Source of the DNA: Burkholderiaceae bacterium
Lineage (GTDB): Bacteria > Pseudomonadota > Gammaproteobacteria > Burkholderiales > Burkholderiaceae_D
Direction: 5' to 3'
DNA length: 64,000 nucleotides
Assembly: GCA_031291325.1 (NCBI GenBank)
Contig: JARLJG010000070.1
Location: 22,330 to 86,329 of the forward strand
Under the pieces are notes generated by a model. The model had not been told where the DNA came from. It was given only the letters and a program-made list of their open reading frames with translations, and did no database searches. This document shows positions 44,740-55,037 of this stretch, piece by piece (position 1 is the first letter of the stretch; every line of letters begins with the position of its first letter). The position numbers and the translations under genes are program-made.

Positions 44740-45981
44740 ATGCAAACAAGCGTCAGCGCACCCGCCGCAGCAAGTTCCGGGACTACCGATAACACGTCGT
44801 TCAAGGTCCTGGGCGCGATCAGCGTTTCGCACCTGTTGAACGATATGATTCAATCGCTGATCCTGGCGATCTATCCGATATTGAAGGGCGGCTTCGATTT
44901 GAGTTTCGGGCAAATCGGCTTGATTACCCTGACCTATCAAATTACCGCTTCGCTGCTGCAACCCGTCATCGGGCTGTACACCGATCATCGGCCGCAACCG
45001 TATTCGCTGCCGATCGGCATGGGATTCACGCTGGTCGGGATCGTGCTCTTGTCGGTCGCCCCCAGTTTCTATGTGATCTTGTTGGCGGCGGCCTTGGTCG
45101 GAACCGGATCGGCGATATTCCATCCTGAATCCTCGCGCGTAGCACGCATGGCGTCAGGCGGCCAACACGGGTTGGCGCAATCGCTGTTTCAAGTCGGCGG
45201 CAACTTTGGGAGTTCGCTGGGGCCGTTGTTGGCGGCAGTCGTGATCGCGCCATATGGGCAAAAAAGCATTGCCTGGTTTGCGCTCGCGGCTCTGCTGGGG
45301 ATCGTCATCTTGCTGCAAATCAGCAAATGGTATGCGCATCACCGCCTGGGCTCGCGCGGCAAGGCAAGCAAGCATGCCGACGCCGTGGCGCTGCCGCGCA
45401 AGAAAGTCGCGTTCGCAATTGGCATATTGCTGACCCTGATATTTTCCAAATACTTTTACCTGGCCAGCATCGGCAGTTACTTTACCTTCTACCTGATTAA
45501 CAAATTCCAGTTGCCGCTGCAAAGCGCACAATTGTATCTGTTCGCCTTTTTGTTCGCGGTGGCGCTTGGCACGGTGATCGGCGGGCCGGTTGGCGACCGC
45601 ATCGGTCGTAAATATGTGATCTGGGCATCGATTCTCGGGGTTGCGCCTTTCACCTTGATGCTGCCGTACGCCAACCTGTTTTGGAGCGGCGTGCTGGTGG
45701 TGATTATCGGGGTGGTGCTGGCCTCGGCATTTTCGGCCATCCTGGTGTATGCGCAAGAGCTGATCCCGGGGAAAATAGGCATGGTTTCGGGACTGTTTTT
45801 CGGCTTTGCGTTCGGCATGGGCGGCATTGGCGCCGCAGTGTTGGGCAATCTCGCCGATCACGCGGGAATCGATTTCGTCTACAAGCTGTGCTCGTTCCTG
45901 CCGCTGTTGGGAGTGATTGCGGCATTCCTTCCGAACCTCGAACGGCCCCGCAAGTTGCTTGCAGGGGGCGACGGGAAGTAA
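44740..45981 (+). CDS. fsr: MFS transporter, fosmidomycin resistance protein Fsr type
   Basis: A 413-residue twelve-helix MFS protein. SVSHLLNDMIQSLILAIYPILK and GTGSAIFHPESSRVARMASGG are hallmarks of the Fsr family, which exports fosmidomycin and related compounds. GDRIGRKYVIW is the MFS loop motif. It is divergent from the AraC regulator across 51 bases. Confidence 0.9.
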   Translation: MQTSVSAPAAASSGTTDNTSFKVLGAISVSHLLNDMIQSLILAIYPILKGGFDLSFGQIGLITLTYQITASLLQPVIGLYTDHRPQPYSLPIGMGFTLVGIVLLSVAPSFYVILLAAALVGTGSAIFHPESSRVARMASGGQHGLAQSLFQVGGNFGSSLGPLLAAVVIAPYGQKSIAWFALAALLGIVILLQISKWYAHHRLGSRGKASKHADAVALPRKKVAFAIGILLTLIFSKYFYLASIGSYFTFYLINKFQLPLQSAQLYLFAFLFAVALGTVIGGPVGDRIGRKYVIWASILGVAPFTLMLPYANLFWSGVLVVIIGVVLASAFSAILVYAQELIPGKIGMVSGLFFGFAFGMGGIGAAVLGNLADHAGIDFVYKLCSFLPLLGVIAAFLPNLERPRKLLAGGDGK

Positions 45982-46070
45982 CTTTCCGCCGGAATCGGAA
46001 CGGCAGGCAAGACCTGCTACCGCTTCCGTTTGTATGGCTATTGCATCTTTTTGCTGCGCGGCAGCATGAA

Positions 46071-46577
46071 TCAGGCCGCGCCGAGATAGTCCGCCTTGCC
46101 AAGTTCCACGCCGTTATGGCGCAATATTGCGTAGGCGGTCGTCACGTGGAAGTAGAGATTGGGCAGCACGAAAGAAGTCAGGTAGGCCAAGCCCAGGAAC
46201 TGCACGTCCTTGCCGCGCAACTGGATGGTCACCGTGCGCGATTCGCTGCCATCGATCTGCGCTGCGTTCACGGTATTCAAGAACGCCAGCGTCTTGGCGA
46301 TTCTCTCCTGCAATTCCGGGAAAGTGGTTTCCGTGTCGGCAAAGCTGGGCACCTCCACGCCGGCCAGCCTGGCTGCGCAGCCCTTGGCAGCGTCGCTCGC
46401 AATCTGCACCTGGCGCGATAGCGGGAACATATCCGGCGCCAGACGGTAGTTGATCAACACCGAAGGGTCGATTTTCTTCGCTTCTGCGTGCGCGACCGCC
46501 TTGTTCAGGATGGCCGCAAGGTTGTTCAACGCCCGCGCAAACACAGGGATGGAAATTTGGTACATGGATAGGGACAT
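46071..46577 (-). CDS. DUF1993 family protein
   Basis: A 168-residue helical protein starting MSLSMYQISIPVFARALNNLAAILNKA and containing PDMFPLSRQVQIASDAAKG and FHVTTAYAILRHNGVELGKADY, the DUF1993 pattern. The fold resembles DinB-type four-helix bundles. Function unknown. No functional partner stands next to it. Confidence 0.88.
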   Translation of the reverse strand: MSLSMYQISIPVFARALNNLAAILNKAVAHAEAKKIDPSVLINYRLAPDMFPLSRQVQIASDAAKGCAARLAGVEVPSFADTETTFPELQERIAKTLAFLNTVNAAQIDGSESRTVTIQLRGKDVQFLGLAYLTSFVLPNLYFHVTTAYAILRHNGVELGKADYLGAA

Positions 46578-46770
46578 GGCACTTGCTCCGAATGGTAGGG
46601 GAGAGAAACGTCAACGAACGTTAAAAAGATCGCCGGGTCGCTAGTTTAGCGCACACTGGCAGGACATGGTTGCCTCGCCGATCTCGTCCCGATATTCTTG
46701 GAAAACTGACGTAGAATGCCAGAATAGTAAATCGTATGTCTAATTATCGAACAACATCAAGGAGAAGAGC

Positions 46771-47391
46771 ATGACCCGCGCGCGCGCCCAATTGATCCAA
46801 GGCAAGCTCAACGACCTTCATCCCACCCAGATTACCGTCGGGAAAGCGGAAGTCGCACTGAAACGGAAATCCTGGGAAGGTCTCGGCAAGAAGGAAAGAT
46901 CGGCGATGCTGGAGAGCCATTGGTTTCCCACCATCCTCGGCCCGAACGAACAGCACTATATCGTCGACCATCATCATTTTGGCTTGGCATTGTTGGAAGA
47001 GGGCGTCAAGAACGTTTGGCTGATGGTGTTAAAGGACTTGTCCTGGCTCGAACAACGGGTTTTTTGGAATGTCATGAACCATCATCAATGGGTTCATCCT
47101 TACGATGCAGACGGGGTGTCGCGCGATTTCGATGTCATACCGCCTCATATCGAAAAATTGCAGGACGATCCCTATCGCAGCCTGGCCGGCGAAGTGCGCT
47201 GCGCTGGCGGCTATGCGAAAGATGCGACGCCGTTCAGCGAATTCCTGTGGGCCGACTTTTTTCGCACCCGGATTAGCGTGGATCGGATCGAGAACGAATT
47301 CCATAAGGCGCTCGCCAAGGGCATCAAGCTTGCACGCACCCAGGAAGCGCGCTACCTGCCGGGCTGGTCTGGCGTGTTCGAGAGCAAGTAG
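46771..47391 (+). CDS. ParB-like protein (ParBc_2 family)
   Basis: A 206-residue protein with the ParBc_2 pattern: DLHPTQITVGKAEV, GPNEQHYIVDHHHFGLALLE and the W-rich FWNVMNHHQWVHPYDADG. The family is annotated as a putative ParB-like nuclease, but biochemical evidence is thin. AAGGAG is well spaced before the ATG. The SulP gene begins directly after its stop codon, pointing to an operon with SulP and PPK2. A role in chromosome partitioning is unlikely. Confidence 0.85.
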   Translation: MTRARAQLIQGKLNDLHPTQITVGKAEVALKRKSWEGLGKKERSAMLESHWFPTILGPNEQHYIVDHHHFGLALLEEGVKNVWLMVLKDLSWLEQRVFWNVMNHHQWVHPYDADGVSRDFDVIPPHIEKLQDDPYRSLAGEVRCAGGYAKDATPFSEFLWADFFRTRISVDRIENEFHKALAKGIKLARTQEARYLPGWSGVFESK

Positions 47392-49038
47392 ATGGCCGAT
47401 CCTGTCGCCGCGACTGCAGGCCGGCGCCCGCAAGCGGCCGATGTCGTCGCCGGATTGTCGATTGCCGGGTTATTGTTGCCGGAAGCGGTTGCCTATGCCG
47501 GCATCGGCAACGTGCCGCCGCAAATGGCGGTCATGGCGCTATTCGCCGGCCTGGTTTGCTACGCGCTGCTCGGTTCCAGCCGCTTCGCCATCGTGTCGGC
47601 GACGTCCTCCTCCGCGGCGGTCATGGCGGCGGCAACCGCCTCGATGGCCAACGGCGACGTCGGATTGAGGATTGCCATCGGCGTCGGGTTGGTCTTCGTC
47701 ACCGGCGTGTTCTTTCTGGTCGCCGGATTCGCCCGCCTCGGAGCGATTTCCGACTTCATCGCCAAGCCGGTCATGCGCGGCTTCGCCTTCGGTTTGGCGA
47801 TGGTGATTATCCTGAAACAGATACCGAAAGTGGTCGGTGTGCAACCGGAATCGGGCAGCATCTTGCACTTTACGATCGAACTGCTAAGCCAATTTTCCAA
47901 ATGGAATATGGTCGGATTGGCTGTCGGCGGCGGCGCATTGGCCTTGCTCTTTATTTTGTCGCGCATCAAATACGTGCCGGGCGCTATCGTCGTCACGGCG
48001 CTGGGGATTGCGCTGGGCAAATGGCTGGATTTATCGCAATATGGCGTCGGTATGGTCGGTACCATTCCATTGCATTTGGCGCGGCCGTCCTTGCCTGCGC
48101 TGTCGCATACCGAATGGCTGCGATTGGGCGAGTTGGCGATGGCGCTGGTGATGATCCTGTATGCGGAAAGTTACGGCTCGATCCGCAGTTTTGCGATGAA
48201 ACATGGCGATGCGATTTCGCCGAATCGCGATCTGGTGGCGCTTGGCGCTGCCAACATCGTCTCCGGCTTGTTCAACGGCATGCCGGTCGGCGCCGGCTAT
48301 TCGGTGACTTCGGCCAACGAAAGCGCGGGCGCGGTCAGCCGATTTGCCGGCTTGATAGCGGCGGGTGTGATCCTGCTGATCGTGCTGACGATGTTGCCCT
48401 TGGTCGCGTTGACGCCGGAGCCTGTGCTGGCGGCAATCGTCATCCATGCGGTGAGCCACACCTTGAATCCCAACGTATTTCGACCGTATTTCCGCTGGCG
48501 GCGCGACCGCATCGTGGTGGTCGCTGCGGTGTTCGGGGTGTTGAGCCTGGGTGTGCTGGACGGTTTGCTGGCGGCAGTCGTGGTCAGCTTGTTGATGATG
48601 CTGCGCCGCTTTTCGGAGTCGCGCATGTCGATCCTCGGGCGACTCGGCGACGGCCACGATTTCGTCAGCATCGAATTGCATCCCGAAGCGCGCCCGGTCG
48701 CCGGGATTTTCATTGTGCGCCCGGAAGAACCGCTGTTTTTTGCCAACGTCGAACGCATCCTGAATCAAATCAGGCATCAGGTAAAACACTCAGAAGACAC
48801 GATTCATACTGTCATCCTCAACCTGGAGGAAACGCCCGACCTGGATAGTTCCAGCCTGGAATCGCTGCGCGACTTTTATGAAGCATTGGTTGCGCAAGGC
48901 AGGCGCGTGATGTTTTGCCGTTTGAAAGACTCGGCACAGGACTTGTTGCAGCGCGCCGATATCGTCGACCTTCCGACTTCTTCGATCAGCGGGCTGAGTG
49001 TCGACCAAGCAGTCCAAATTGCAATAAACAAGAATTGA
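47392..49038 (+). CDS. SulP-family anion transporter with STAS domain
   Basis: A 548-residue SLC26/SulP transporter: [31 protein letters not shown] at the start, about twelve to fourteen helices and a C-terminal STAS domain (about 435-545, with [26 protein letters not shown] core). Substrates in this family include sulfate, bicarbonate and dicarboxylates. The start codon abuts the ParB-like stop, and PPK2 begins one base after its stop, so the three are translationally linked. Confidence 0.92.
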   Translation: MADPVAATAGRRPQAADVVAGLSIAGLLLPEAVAYAGIGNVPPQMAVMALFAGLVCYALLGSSRFAIVSATSSSAAVMAAATASMANGDVGLRIAIGVGLVFVTGVFFLVAGFARLGAISDFIAKPVMRGFAFGLAMVIILKQIPKVVGVQPESGSILHFTIELLSQFSKWNMVGLAVGGGALALLFILSRIKYVPGAIVVTALGIALGKWLDLSQYGVGMVGTIPLHLARPSLPALSHTEWLRLGELAMALVMILYAESYGSIRSFAMKHGDAISPNRDLVALGAANIVSGLFNGMPVGAGYSVTSANESAGAVSRFAGLIAAGVILLIVLTMLPLVALTPEPVLAAIVIHAVSHTLNPNVFRPYFRWRRDRIVVVAAVFGVLSLGVLDGLLAAVVVSLLMMLRRFSESRMSILGRLGDGHDFVSIELHPEARPVAGIFIVRPEEPLFFANVERILNQIRHQVKHSEDTIHTVILNLEETPDLDSSSLESLRDFYEALVAQGRRVMFCRLKDSAQDLLQRADIVDLPTSSISGLSVDQAVQIAINKN

Positions 49039-49039
49039 A

Positions 49040-49909
49040 ATGAAAATCGAATCCGCAGATTTCCTGGTGAAAGAAGGCGCGACAGTCGCTCTCGATGATT
49101 GGCCGACGAAAGTTGCGCCCATGTATAAATCGAAAGCGCGATACCAGAAACTTTTGAGCGACCATGTGGCGCGACTGAGTGCGCAACAACAATTGCTGTA
49201 TGCGTCGAATCAGTATGCGATCTTGTTGATATTTCAAGCGATGGATGCCGCCGGCAAAGATGGCGTAATCCGGCACGTGATGTCGGGCATCAATCCGCAA
49301 GGTTGCCAGGTCTTCAGTTACAAGCACCCGAGTCCCGCCGAATTGCAACATGATTTCCTGTGGCGGACCACGCGCGATTTGCCCGAGCGCGGCAAGATCG
49401 GCATTTTCAATCGCTCGTACTACGAGGAAGTGCTGATAGTGCGTGTGCATCCCGAAATACTGTTGAGTCAAAAGCTTGTCAACACCGATGCCGGACAAAA
49501 AGACGTCTGGCAAGAGCGATACCAGTCGATCGTCGGTTTGGAGCGGCATTTGCATGCAAATGGCACACGTATCGTCAAATTCTTTCTGCATTTGTCGAAG
49601 GAAGAACAACGCAAGCGCTTCCTTGAGCGTATCGATACGCCGGAAAAGAACTGGAAGTTCAGTCAGGCCGATCTCGATGAACGCAAATTCTGGAATCAAT
49701 ACGCAACGGCTTACGAGGACTGCATCGAAGCGACCAGCAGCAGCGTTGCACCGTGGTATATCGTCCCGGCTGACGACAAGGAGAACACGCGCCTGATCGT
49801 GTCGCAAATCGTCCTCGACACGCTCGAAAGCCTGAAACTGTCCTATCCGCAATCAAGCGCCGCACGCCGCCGCGAATTGCTGTCGATTCGCAAGCAACTG
49901 GCAAAATGA
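49040..49909 (+). CDS. ppk2: Polyphosphate kinase 2
   Basis: A 289-residue PPK2 of the single-domain type. Walker A is AMDAAGKDG (about 67-75), Walker B region [19 protein letters not shown], and the lid [24 protein letters not shown] followed by [15 protein letters not shown]2 moves phosphate between polyphosphate and nucleotides (ADP, GDP or AMP); the class cannot be decided by eye. Linked to the SulP gene by a one-base spacing. Confidence 0.94.
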   Translation: MKIESADFLVKEGATVALDDWPTKVAPMYKSKARYQKLLSDHVARLSAQQQLLYASNQYAILLIFQAMDAAGKDGVIRHVMSGINPQGCQVFSYKHPSPAELQHDFLWRTTRDLPERGKIGIFNRSYYEEVLIVRVHPEILLSQKLVNTDAGQKDVWQERYQSIVGLERHLHANGTRIVKFFLHLSKEEQRKRFLERIDTPEKNWKFSQADLDERKFWNQYATAYEDCIEATSSSVAPWYIVPADDKENTRLIVSQIVLDTLESLKLSYPQSSAARRRELLSIRKQLAK

Positions 49910-50113
49910 AACCGAATCCGTGCCCGTTCGCTGGAATTGCGGAAATTCATGCATCGACTGGCGCGTGCCTGGCTGAAGGATTGACACACTCGTGAATTTG
50001 AACCAAGCGCTACGTTTTTTCAAAACGCCAAATTTTGTCGTTCCCGGAACAATCCGTTAAAGTGGTTTATGATACCTTTCGAGAATGTGCGTTAACTATA
50101 TTCACGAGACATC

Positions 50114-50599
50114 ATGAGACAAGACGCAATGTCCAGCACTGACGCGTCAACCAAGGCCAAATCGGTTTTGGCCAGCTACCGGACCGAACCGGACAATCTG
50201 TTGCCGGTTTTGCATGCGATTCAGGACGCTGTCGGATTCATCCCGCAGGACCTGGTGGCCGATATCGCCCAGGCATTCAACCTGTCGCGTGCCGAAGTGC
50301 ATGGCGTCATCAGTTTTTATCACTACTTCCGCATTGCACCGCCCGCCCGCCACGTCGTGCAAATCTGCCGCGCCGAAAGTTGCCAGAGCATGGGCGGCGA
50401 GGCATTGCTGGCGCATGCAAAACAATCGCTAGGCTGCGGCTTGCATGAGAAGGACAAAGACGGCAAATTTTCGCTGGAGCCGGTGTATTGCCTCGGCCAA
50501 TGTGCGACTTCGCCGGCCATCATGATCGACGACAAGGTGCATGCCAAGGTTACCCCGGCGCGCTTCGATAAATTGATCGAAAAGGCGAGGGGCGAATAG
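50114..50599 (+). CDS. fdsG: NAD-dependent formate dehydrogenase gamma subunit FdsG
   Basis: A 161-residue NuoE-like protein with a [2Fe-2S] site: CRAESCQSMGG for the first cysteine pair and YCLGQCATSP for the second. In Fds it passes electrons between FdsA and FdsB. Starting at ATG 50114; a Met six codons later is possible. The stop overlaps the fdsB start. No regulator gene lies upstream; about 200 bases separate it from PPK2. Confidence 0.94.
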   Translation: MRQDAMSSTDASTKAKSVLASYRTEPDNLLPVLHAIQDAVGFIPQDLVADIAQAFNLSRAEVHGVISFYHYFRIAPPARHVVQICRAESCQSMGGEALLAHAKQSLGCGLHEKDKDGKFSLEPVYCLGQCATSPAIMIDDKVHAKVTPARFDKLIEKARGE

Positions 50600-52167
50600 T
50601 GGGAACAATGACTACCAGGATATTCGTGCCGCGCGATTCGACCGCGCTTGCGCTGGGGGCCGACGAAGTGGCGGCCGCCATCGCAGAAGAGGCAGCGCGG
50701 CGGCAGCTCGACATCGACATCGTGCGCAACGGCACGCGCGGCTTGCTGTGGCTGGAGCCGCTGGTCGAAGTGGAAACGGCGGCCGGCAGGATAGGATTCG
50801 GCGAGGTGGCAGAAGAGGATGTCGGCGCGCTGTTCGACGCCGGGTTTCACCTTGGAGAAACCAACCATCACGCGTCGCTCGGCCTGGTCGAAGAAATTCC
50901 TTATTTGAAGCAGCAGCAGCGCCTGACCTTTGCGCGAACCGGCATTACCGATCCGCTTTCCTTGGCCGACTACGAAGCGCACGGCGGCTACGAAGGCTTG
51001 CGCCGCGCGCTGACGATGGACGCTGGAACCATCGTCGACACGGTGATCGAATCCGGCTTGCGCGGGCGCGGCGGCGCGGCTTTTCCGACCGGCATCAAGT
51101 GGAAAACCGTGTCGAATGTGCAGGCGCAGCAAAAATATGTGGTGTGCAACGCCGATGAAGGCGATTCCGGCACCTTTGCCGACCGCATCGTGATGGAAGG
51201 CGACCCGTTCGTCTTGATCGAGGGCATGACGATAGCGGCAATCGCGGTCGGCGCGTCGAAGGGGTATATCTACGTGCGCAGCGAATATCCGCATGCGATT
51301 GCCACGCTCAACCTGGCAATCGCAAGCGCCTATGAAAAAGGCTACCTCGGCGCGGACATACTCGGTTCCGGCAAGCACTTCGATCTGGAAGTGCGCAAGG
51401 GCGGCGGCGCTTATATCTGCGGCGAGGAAACGGCATTGTTGGAAAGTATCGAAGGCAAGCGCGGCGTGGTGCGCGCCAAGCCGCCGCTACCCGCCATCGA
51501 GGGCTTGTTCGGCCAGCCGACCGTCATCAACAACGTGATTTCGCTGGCCAGCGTGCCGGTGATCCTGGCCAAAGGCGCGGCCTTTTACAAGGATTTCGGC
51601 ATGGGCCGTTCGCGCGGGACGCTGGCGATTCAACTGGCCGGCAACATCAAGCACGGCGGCTTGATCGAAATTGCATTCGGCGTAACCTTGCGGGAAATTC
51701 TATATGACTTTGGCGGCGGCAGCGCTTCCGGTCGTCCGATCAAGGCAGTGCAGGTCGGCGGCCCGCTGGGCGCCTATCTGCCCGAGTCCGAATGGGATAC
51801 GCCGCTCGATTACGAAGCATACGCTGCCCTGTGGGCGGTGCTTGGGCATGGCGGCATCGTCGTGCATGACGATAGCGCCGACATGGCCAAGCTGGCGCGC
51901 TATGCGATGGAATTTTGCGCGATCGAATCCTGCGGTAAATGCACGCCTTGCCGCATCGGTTCCACGCGCGGCGTCGAAACGATCGACAAGATCGTTGCAA
52001 ACCAGGATAGAGCGCAGCAAATCGTGCTGCTGCGCGACTTGTGCGACCTCATGTTCAGTGGCTCGCTATGCGCAATGGGCGGCATGACGCCATATCCGGT
52101 CCTGTCCGCACTCAATCATTTCCCGCAAGACTTCGGCCATGTGCCCGACGACGAAGGCACGGCCTAG
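50599..52167 (+). CDS. fdsB: Formate dehydrogenase beta subunit FdsB
   Basis: A 522-residue NuoF-like diaphorase. An N-terminal thioredoxin-like region is followed by the FMN/NADH site (GLRGRGGAAFPTGIKW, CNADEGDSGTFADR, ICGEETALLESIEG) and the [4Fe-4S] motif ESCGKCTPCRIGS with a fourth Cys near 475. It reduces NAD+. The GTG at 50599, with GAGGGG six bases before, is favoured over ATG 50608. Confidence 0.95.
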   Translation: MGTMTTRIFVPRDSTALALGADEVAAAIAEEAARRQLDIDIVRNGTRGLLWLEPLVEVETAAGRIGFGEVAEEDVGALFDAGFHLGETNHHASLGLVEEIPYLKQQQRLTFARTGITDPLSLADYEAHGGYEGLRRALTMDAGTIVDTVIESGLRGRGGAAFPTGIKWKTVSNVQAQQKYVVCNADEGDSGTFADRIVMEGDPFVLIEGMTIAAIAVGASKGYIYVRSEYPHAIATLNLAIASAYEKGYLGADILGSGKHFDLEVRKGGGAYICGEETALLESIEGKRGVVRAKPPLPAIEGLFGQPTVINNVISLASVPVILAKGAAFYKDFGMGRSRGTLAIQLAGNIKHGGLIEIAFGVTLREILYDFGGGSASGRPIKAVQVGGPLGAYLPESEWDTPLDYEAYAALWAVLGHGGIVVHDDSADMAKLARYAMEFCAIESCGKCTPCRIGSTRGVETIDKIVANQDRAQQIVLLRDLCDLMFSGSLCAMGGMTPYPVLSALNHFPQDFGHVPDDEGTA

Positions 52168-52176
52168 GAGATCATC

Positions 52177-55032
52177 ATGATAGAAACGATATTGAAGCGC
52201 GACATGGGCACGCCGCCGAAAGTGTCGACGCAAATGGTCACGCTTGAAATCGACGGCGTCGAAGTCAGCGTGCCGGTCGGCACTTCAGTGATGCGGGCAG
52301 CAGCCGAGAACAATATCAACATCCCGAAGCTGTGCGCGACCGACAGCCTGGAACCTTTCGGTTCCTGCCGTTTATGCCTGGTGGAAATTGCAGGGCGACG
52401 CGGTTATCCGGCATCTTGCACGACGCCGGTCGAACAGGGAATGGTGGTGCGCACGCAAACGCCGAAGCTGCAAGCCTTGCGCAAGGGCGTGATGGAGTTG
52501 TATATCTCCGACCATCCGCTCGATTGCCTGACTTGCCCGGCCAACGGCAATTGCGAATTGCAGGACATGGCCGGCGTAACCGGCCTGCGCGAAGTGCGTT
52601 ACGGCTACGATGGCGCCAACCATTTGCGCGACAAGAAGGACGAATCGAATCCGTACTTCACCTACGATCCGTCCAAGTGCATCGTCTGCAACCGCTGCGT
52701 GCGCGCCTGCGAAGAAACCCAGGGCACCTATGCGCTGACGATTTCCGGGCGCGGCTTCGCGTCGCGCGTGGCTGCCGGGCAAGATCAATCCTTCATGGAG
52801 TCCGAATGCGTGTCTTGCGGCGCTTGCGTGGAAGCCTGCCCGACCGCAACCCTGCAAGAGAAATCGATCATCTGGCTCGGCCAGCCCGAGCACAGCATCG
52901 TGACGACTTGCGCGTATTGTGGCGTCGGCTGTTCGCTCGAAGCCGAGATGAAGGGCAATGAGGTGGTGCGCATGGTGCCGCACAAGAATGGCCAGGCCAA
53001 CGAGGGACACGCCTGTGTCAAGGGACGTTTCGCCTGGGGTTATGCGACCCACAAGGACCGCATCCTGAAGCCAATGATACGCAAGAACATCAGCGACCCA
53101 TGGCAGGAAGTGTCATGGGACGAAGCGCTCGACTACGCCGCATCGGAATTCAAGCGCATCCAGGCCAAGCACGGGCGCGATTCGATTGGCGGCATCGTGT
53201 CGTCGCGCTGCACGAATGAAGAAGGCTATCTGGTGCAAAAGCTGGTGCGCGCGGCGTTCGGCAATAACAACGTCGATACCTGCGCCCGCGTCTGCCACTC
53301 GCCGACCGGGTTCGGCTTGAAGCAAACGATGGGCGAATCGGCCGGCACACAGACTTTCAAGTCGATCGAACACTCCGACGTGATCCTGGTGATCGGCGCC
53401 AACCCGACCGATGGGCATCCGGTATTCGCGTCGCGGATGAAGCGACGTTTGCGCCAGGGCGCGAAGCTGATCGTAATCGATCCGCGTCGCATCGATCTGG
53501 TCAAGTCGCCGCATGTGAAGGCAGACTATCATTTGCAATTGCGGCCCGGCACCAATGTCGCGGTGGTCAGTGCGTTGGCGCACGTGATCGTCACCGAAGG
53601 CTTGTTGAATGAGTCGTTCATCTCCGAACGTTGCGAGCCGAAGGCATTCGCCGAGTGGAGGGCCTTCGTGTCGCTGCCGGAAAATTCGCCGGAAGCCATG
53701 GAGCAGGCGACCGGTGTGCCTGCCGCAATCGTGCGCGCCGCCGCTCGACTCTATGCAACCGGCGGCAACGCGGCGATTTATTACGGGCTGGGCGTGACCG
53801 AGCATGCGCAAGGCTCGACGACAGTCATGGGGATCGCCAATCTCGCCATGGCGACCGGCAATATCGGTCGCGAAGGCGTCGGCGTCAATCCCTTGCGCGG
53901 GCAAAACAATGTGCAGGGCTCGTGCGATATCGGTTCCTTCCCGCATGAATTGCCAGGTTATCGTCATGTGTCCGACAGCACCACGCGCAGCCTTTTCGAG
54001 TCCGCCTGGGGCGTGCAAATCCAGCCGGAGCCGGGTTTACGCATTCCGAATATGTTCGACGCGGCGCTGGACGGCAGCTTCATGGGGCTGTATTGCCAGG
54101 GCGAAGATATCGTGCAATCCGACCCGAATACGCAGCATGTGGCGGCAGCGTTGTCGGCGATGGAATGCATCGTGGTGCAAGATATCTTCCTGAACGAAAC
54201 GGCAAAATACGCGCACGTGCTGCTGCCGGGTTCGTCCTTCCTGGAAAAAGACGGCACCTTCACCAACGCCGAACGACGCATCTCCCGCGTGCGCAAGGTG
54301 ATGCCGCCCAAGGCCGGTTATGCAGATTGGGAAGTGACGATCCAGCTTGCCAAGCGCCTCGGCTACGACATGCCGTATACCCATCCGTCGCAGATCATGG
54401 ATGAAATCGCGGCGCTGACGCCGACCTTCCACGGCGTCAGTTACGACAAACTGGAGCGTCTGGGCAGCATCCAGTGGCCTTGCAACGACGACGCGCCGGA
54501 AGGCACTCCGATCATGCACGTCGATCGTTTCGTGCGCGGGATGGGCAAGTTCATCATCACCAAATACATCGCCACCGATGAAAAGGTGACGCGCAAGTAT
54601 CCGTTGATCCTGACTACCGGGCGCATTCTGTCGCAGTACAACGTCGGCGCGCAGACGCGCCGCACCGAGAACGTGCGCTGGCATGCGGAAGATCGCCTGG
54701 AAATCCATCCGCACGATGCCGAAGAGCGCGGCATCAAGGATGCCGATTGGGTCGGCATCCAGAGCCGCGCCGGCGAAACCGTCTTGCGCGCCCAGGTTAG
54801 CGAACGCATGCAGCCCGGCGTGGTGTATACGACTTTCCATTTCCCGGAGTCGGGCGCGAATGTCATCACGACGGAAAATTCGGATTGGGCTACCAATTGC
54901 CCCGAATACAAGGTGACGGCGGTGCAGGTAATGCCGGTGCAACAACCGTCCGAATGGCAACGGGAATATTCGCGCTTCAGCCGGACTCAACTGGATTTGC
55001 TTGGGGCTGCGACGTTGACCCCCACCGAGTGA
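52177..55032 (+). CDS. fdsA: Formate dehydrogenase catalytic subunit FdsA
   Basis: A 951-residue molybdenum (or tungsten) bis-MGD enzyme. The N-terminal ferredoxin-like part has a [2Fe-2S] domain, a His/Cys-ligated [4Fe-4S] cluster (DHPLDCLTCPANGNCELQ) and two more clusters (CIVCNRCVRAC, CVSCGACVEACPTA). Then CAYCGVGCSLE binds a further cluster. The metal ligand is Cys373 in ARVCHSP followed by His374, cysteine rather than selenocysteine, so the gene needs no SECIS. AGGAG precedes the ATG. Formate is oxidised in the cytoplasm. Confidence 0.96.
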   Translation: MIETILKRDMGTPPKVSTQMVTLEIDGVEVSVPVGTSVMRAAAENNINIPKLCATDSLEPFGSCRLCLVEIAGRRGYPASCTTPVEQGMVVRTQTPKLQALRKGVMELYISDHPLDCLTCPANGNCELQDMAGVTGLREVRYGYDGANHLRDKKDESNPYFTYDPSKCIVCNRCVRACEETQGTYALTISGRGFASRVAAGQDQSFMESECVSCGACVEACPTATLQEKSIIWLGQPEHSIVTTCAYCGVGCSLEAEMKGNEVVRMVPHKNGQANEGHACVKGRFAWGYATHKDRILKPMIRKNISDPWQEVSWDEALDYAASEFKRIQAKHGRDSIGGIVSSRCTNEEGYLVQKLVRAAFGNNNVDTCARVCHSPTGFGLKQTMGESAGTQTFKSIEHSDVILVIGANPTDGHPVFASRMKRRLRQGAKLIVIDPRRIDLVKSPHVKADYHLQLRPGTNVAVVSALAHVIVTEGLLNESFISERCEPKAFAEWRAFVSLPENSPEAMEQATGVPAAIVRAAARLYATGGNAAIYYGLGVTEHAQGSTTVMGIANLAMATGNIGREGVGVNPLRGQNNVQGSCDIGSFPHELPGYRHVSDSTTRSLFESAWGVQIQPEPGLRIPNMFDAALDGSFMGLYCQGEDIVQSDPNTQHVAAALSAMECIVVQDIFLNETAKYAHVLLPGSSFLEKDGTFTNAERRISRVRKVMPPKAGYADWEVTIQLAKRLGYDMPYTHPSQIMDEIAALTPTFHGVSYDKLERLGSIQWPCNDDAPEGTPIMHVDRFVRGMGKFIITKYIATDEKVTRKYPLILTTGRILSQYNVGAQTRRTENVRWHAEDRLEIHPHDAEERGIKDADWVGIQSRAGETVLRAQVSERMQPGVVYTTFHFPESGANVITTENSDWATNCPEYKVTAVQVMPVQQPSEWQREYSRFSRTQLDLLGAATLTPTE

Positions 55033-55037
55033 TTTGC

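Noticed and set aside
52177..55032. A selenocysteine in formate dehydrogenase
   Set aside because: The metal ligand position is a TGC cysteine codon, and there is no in-frame TGA.
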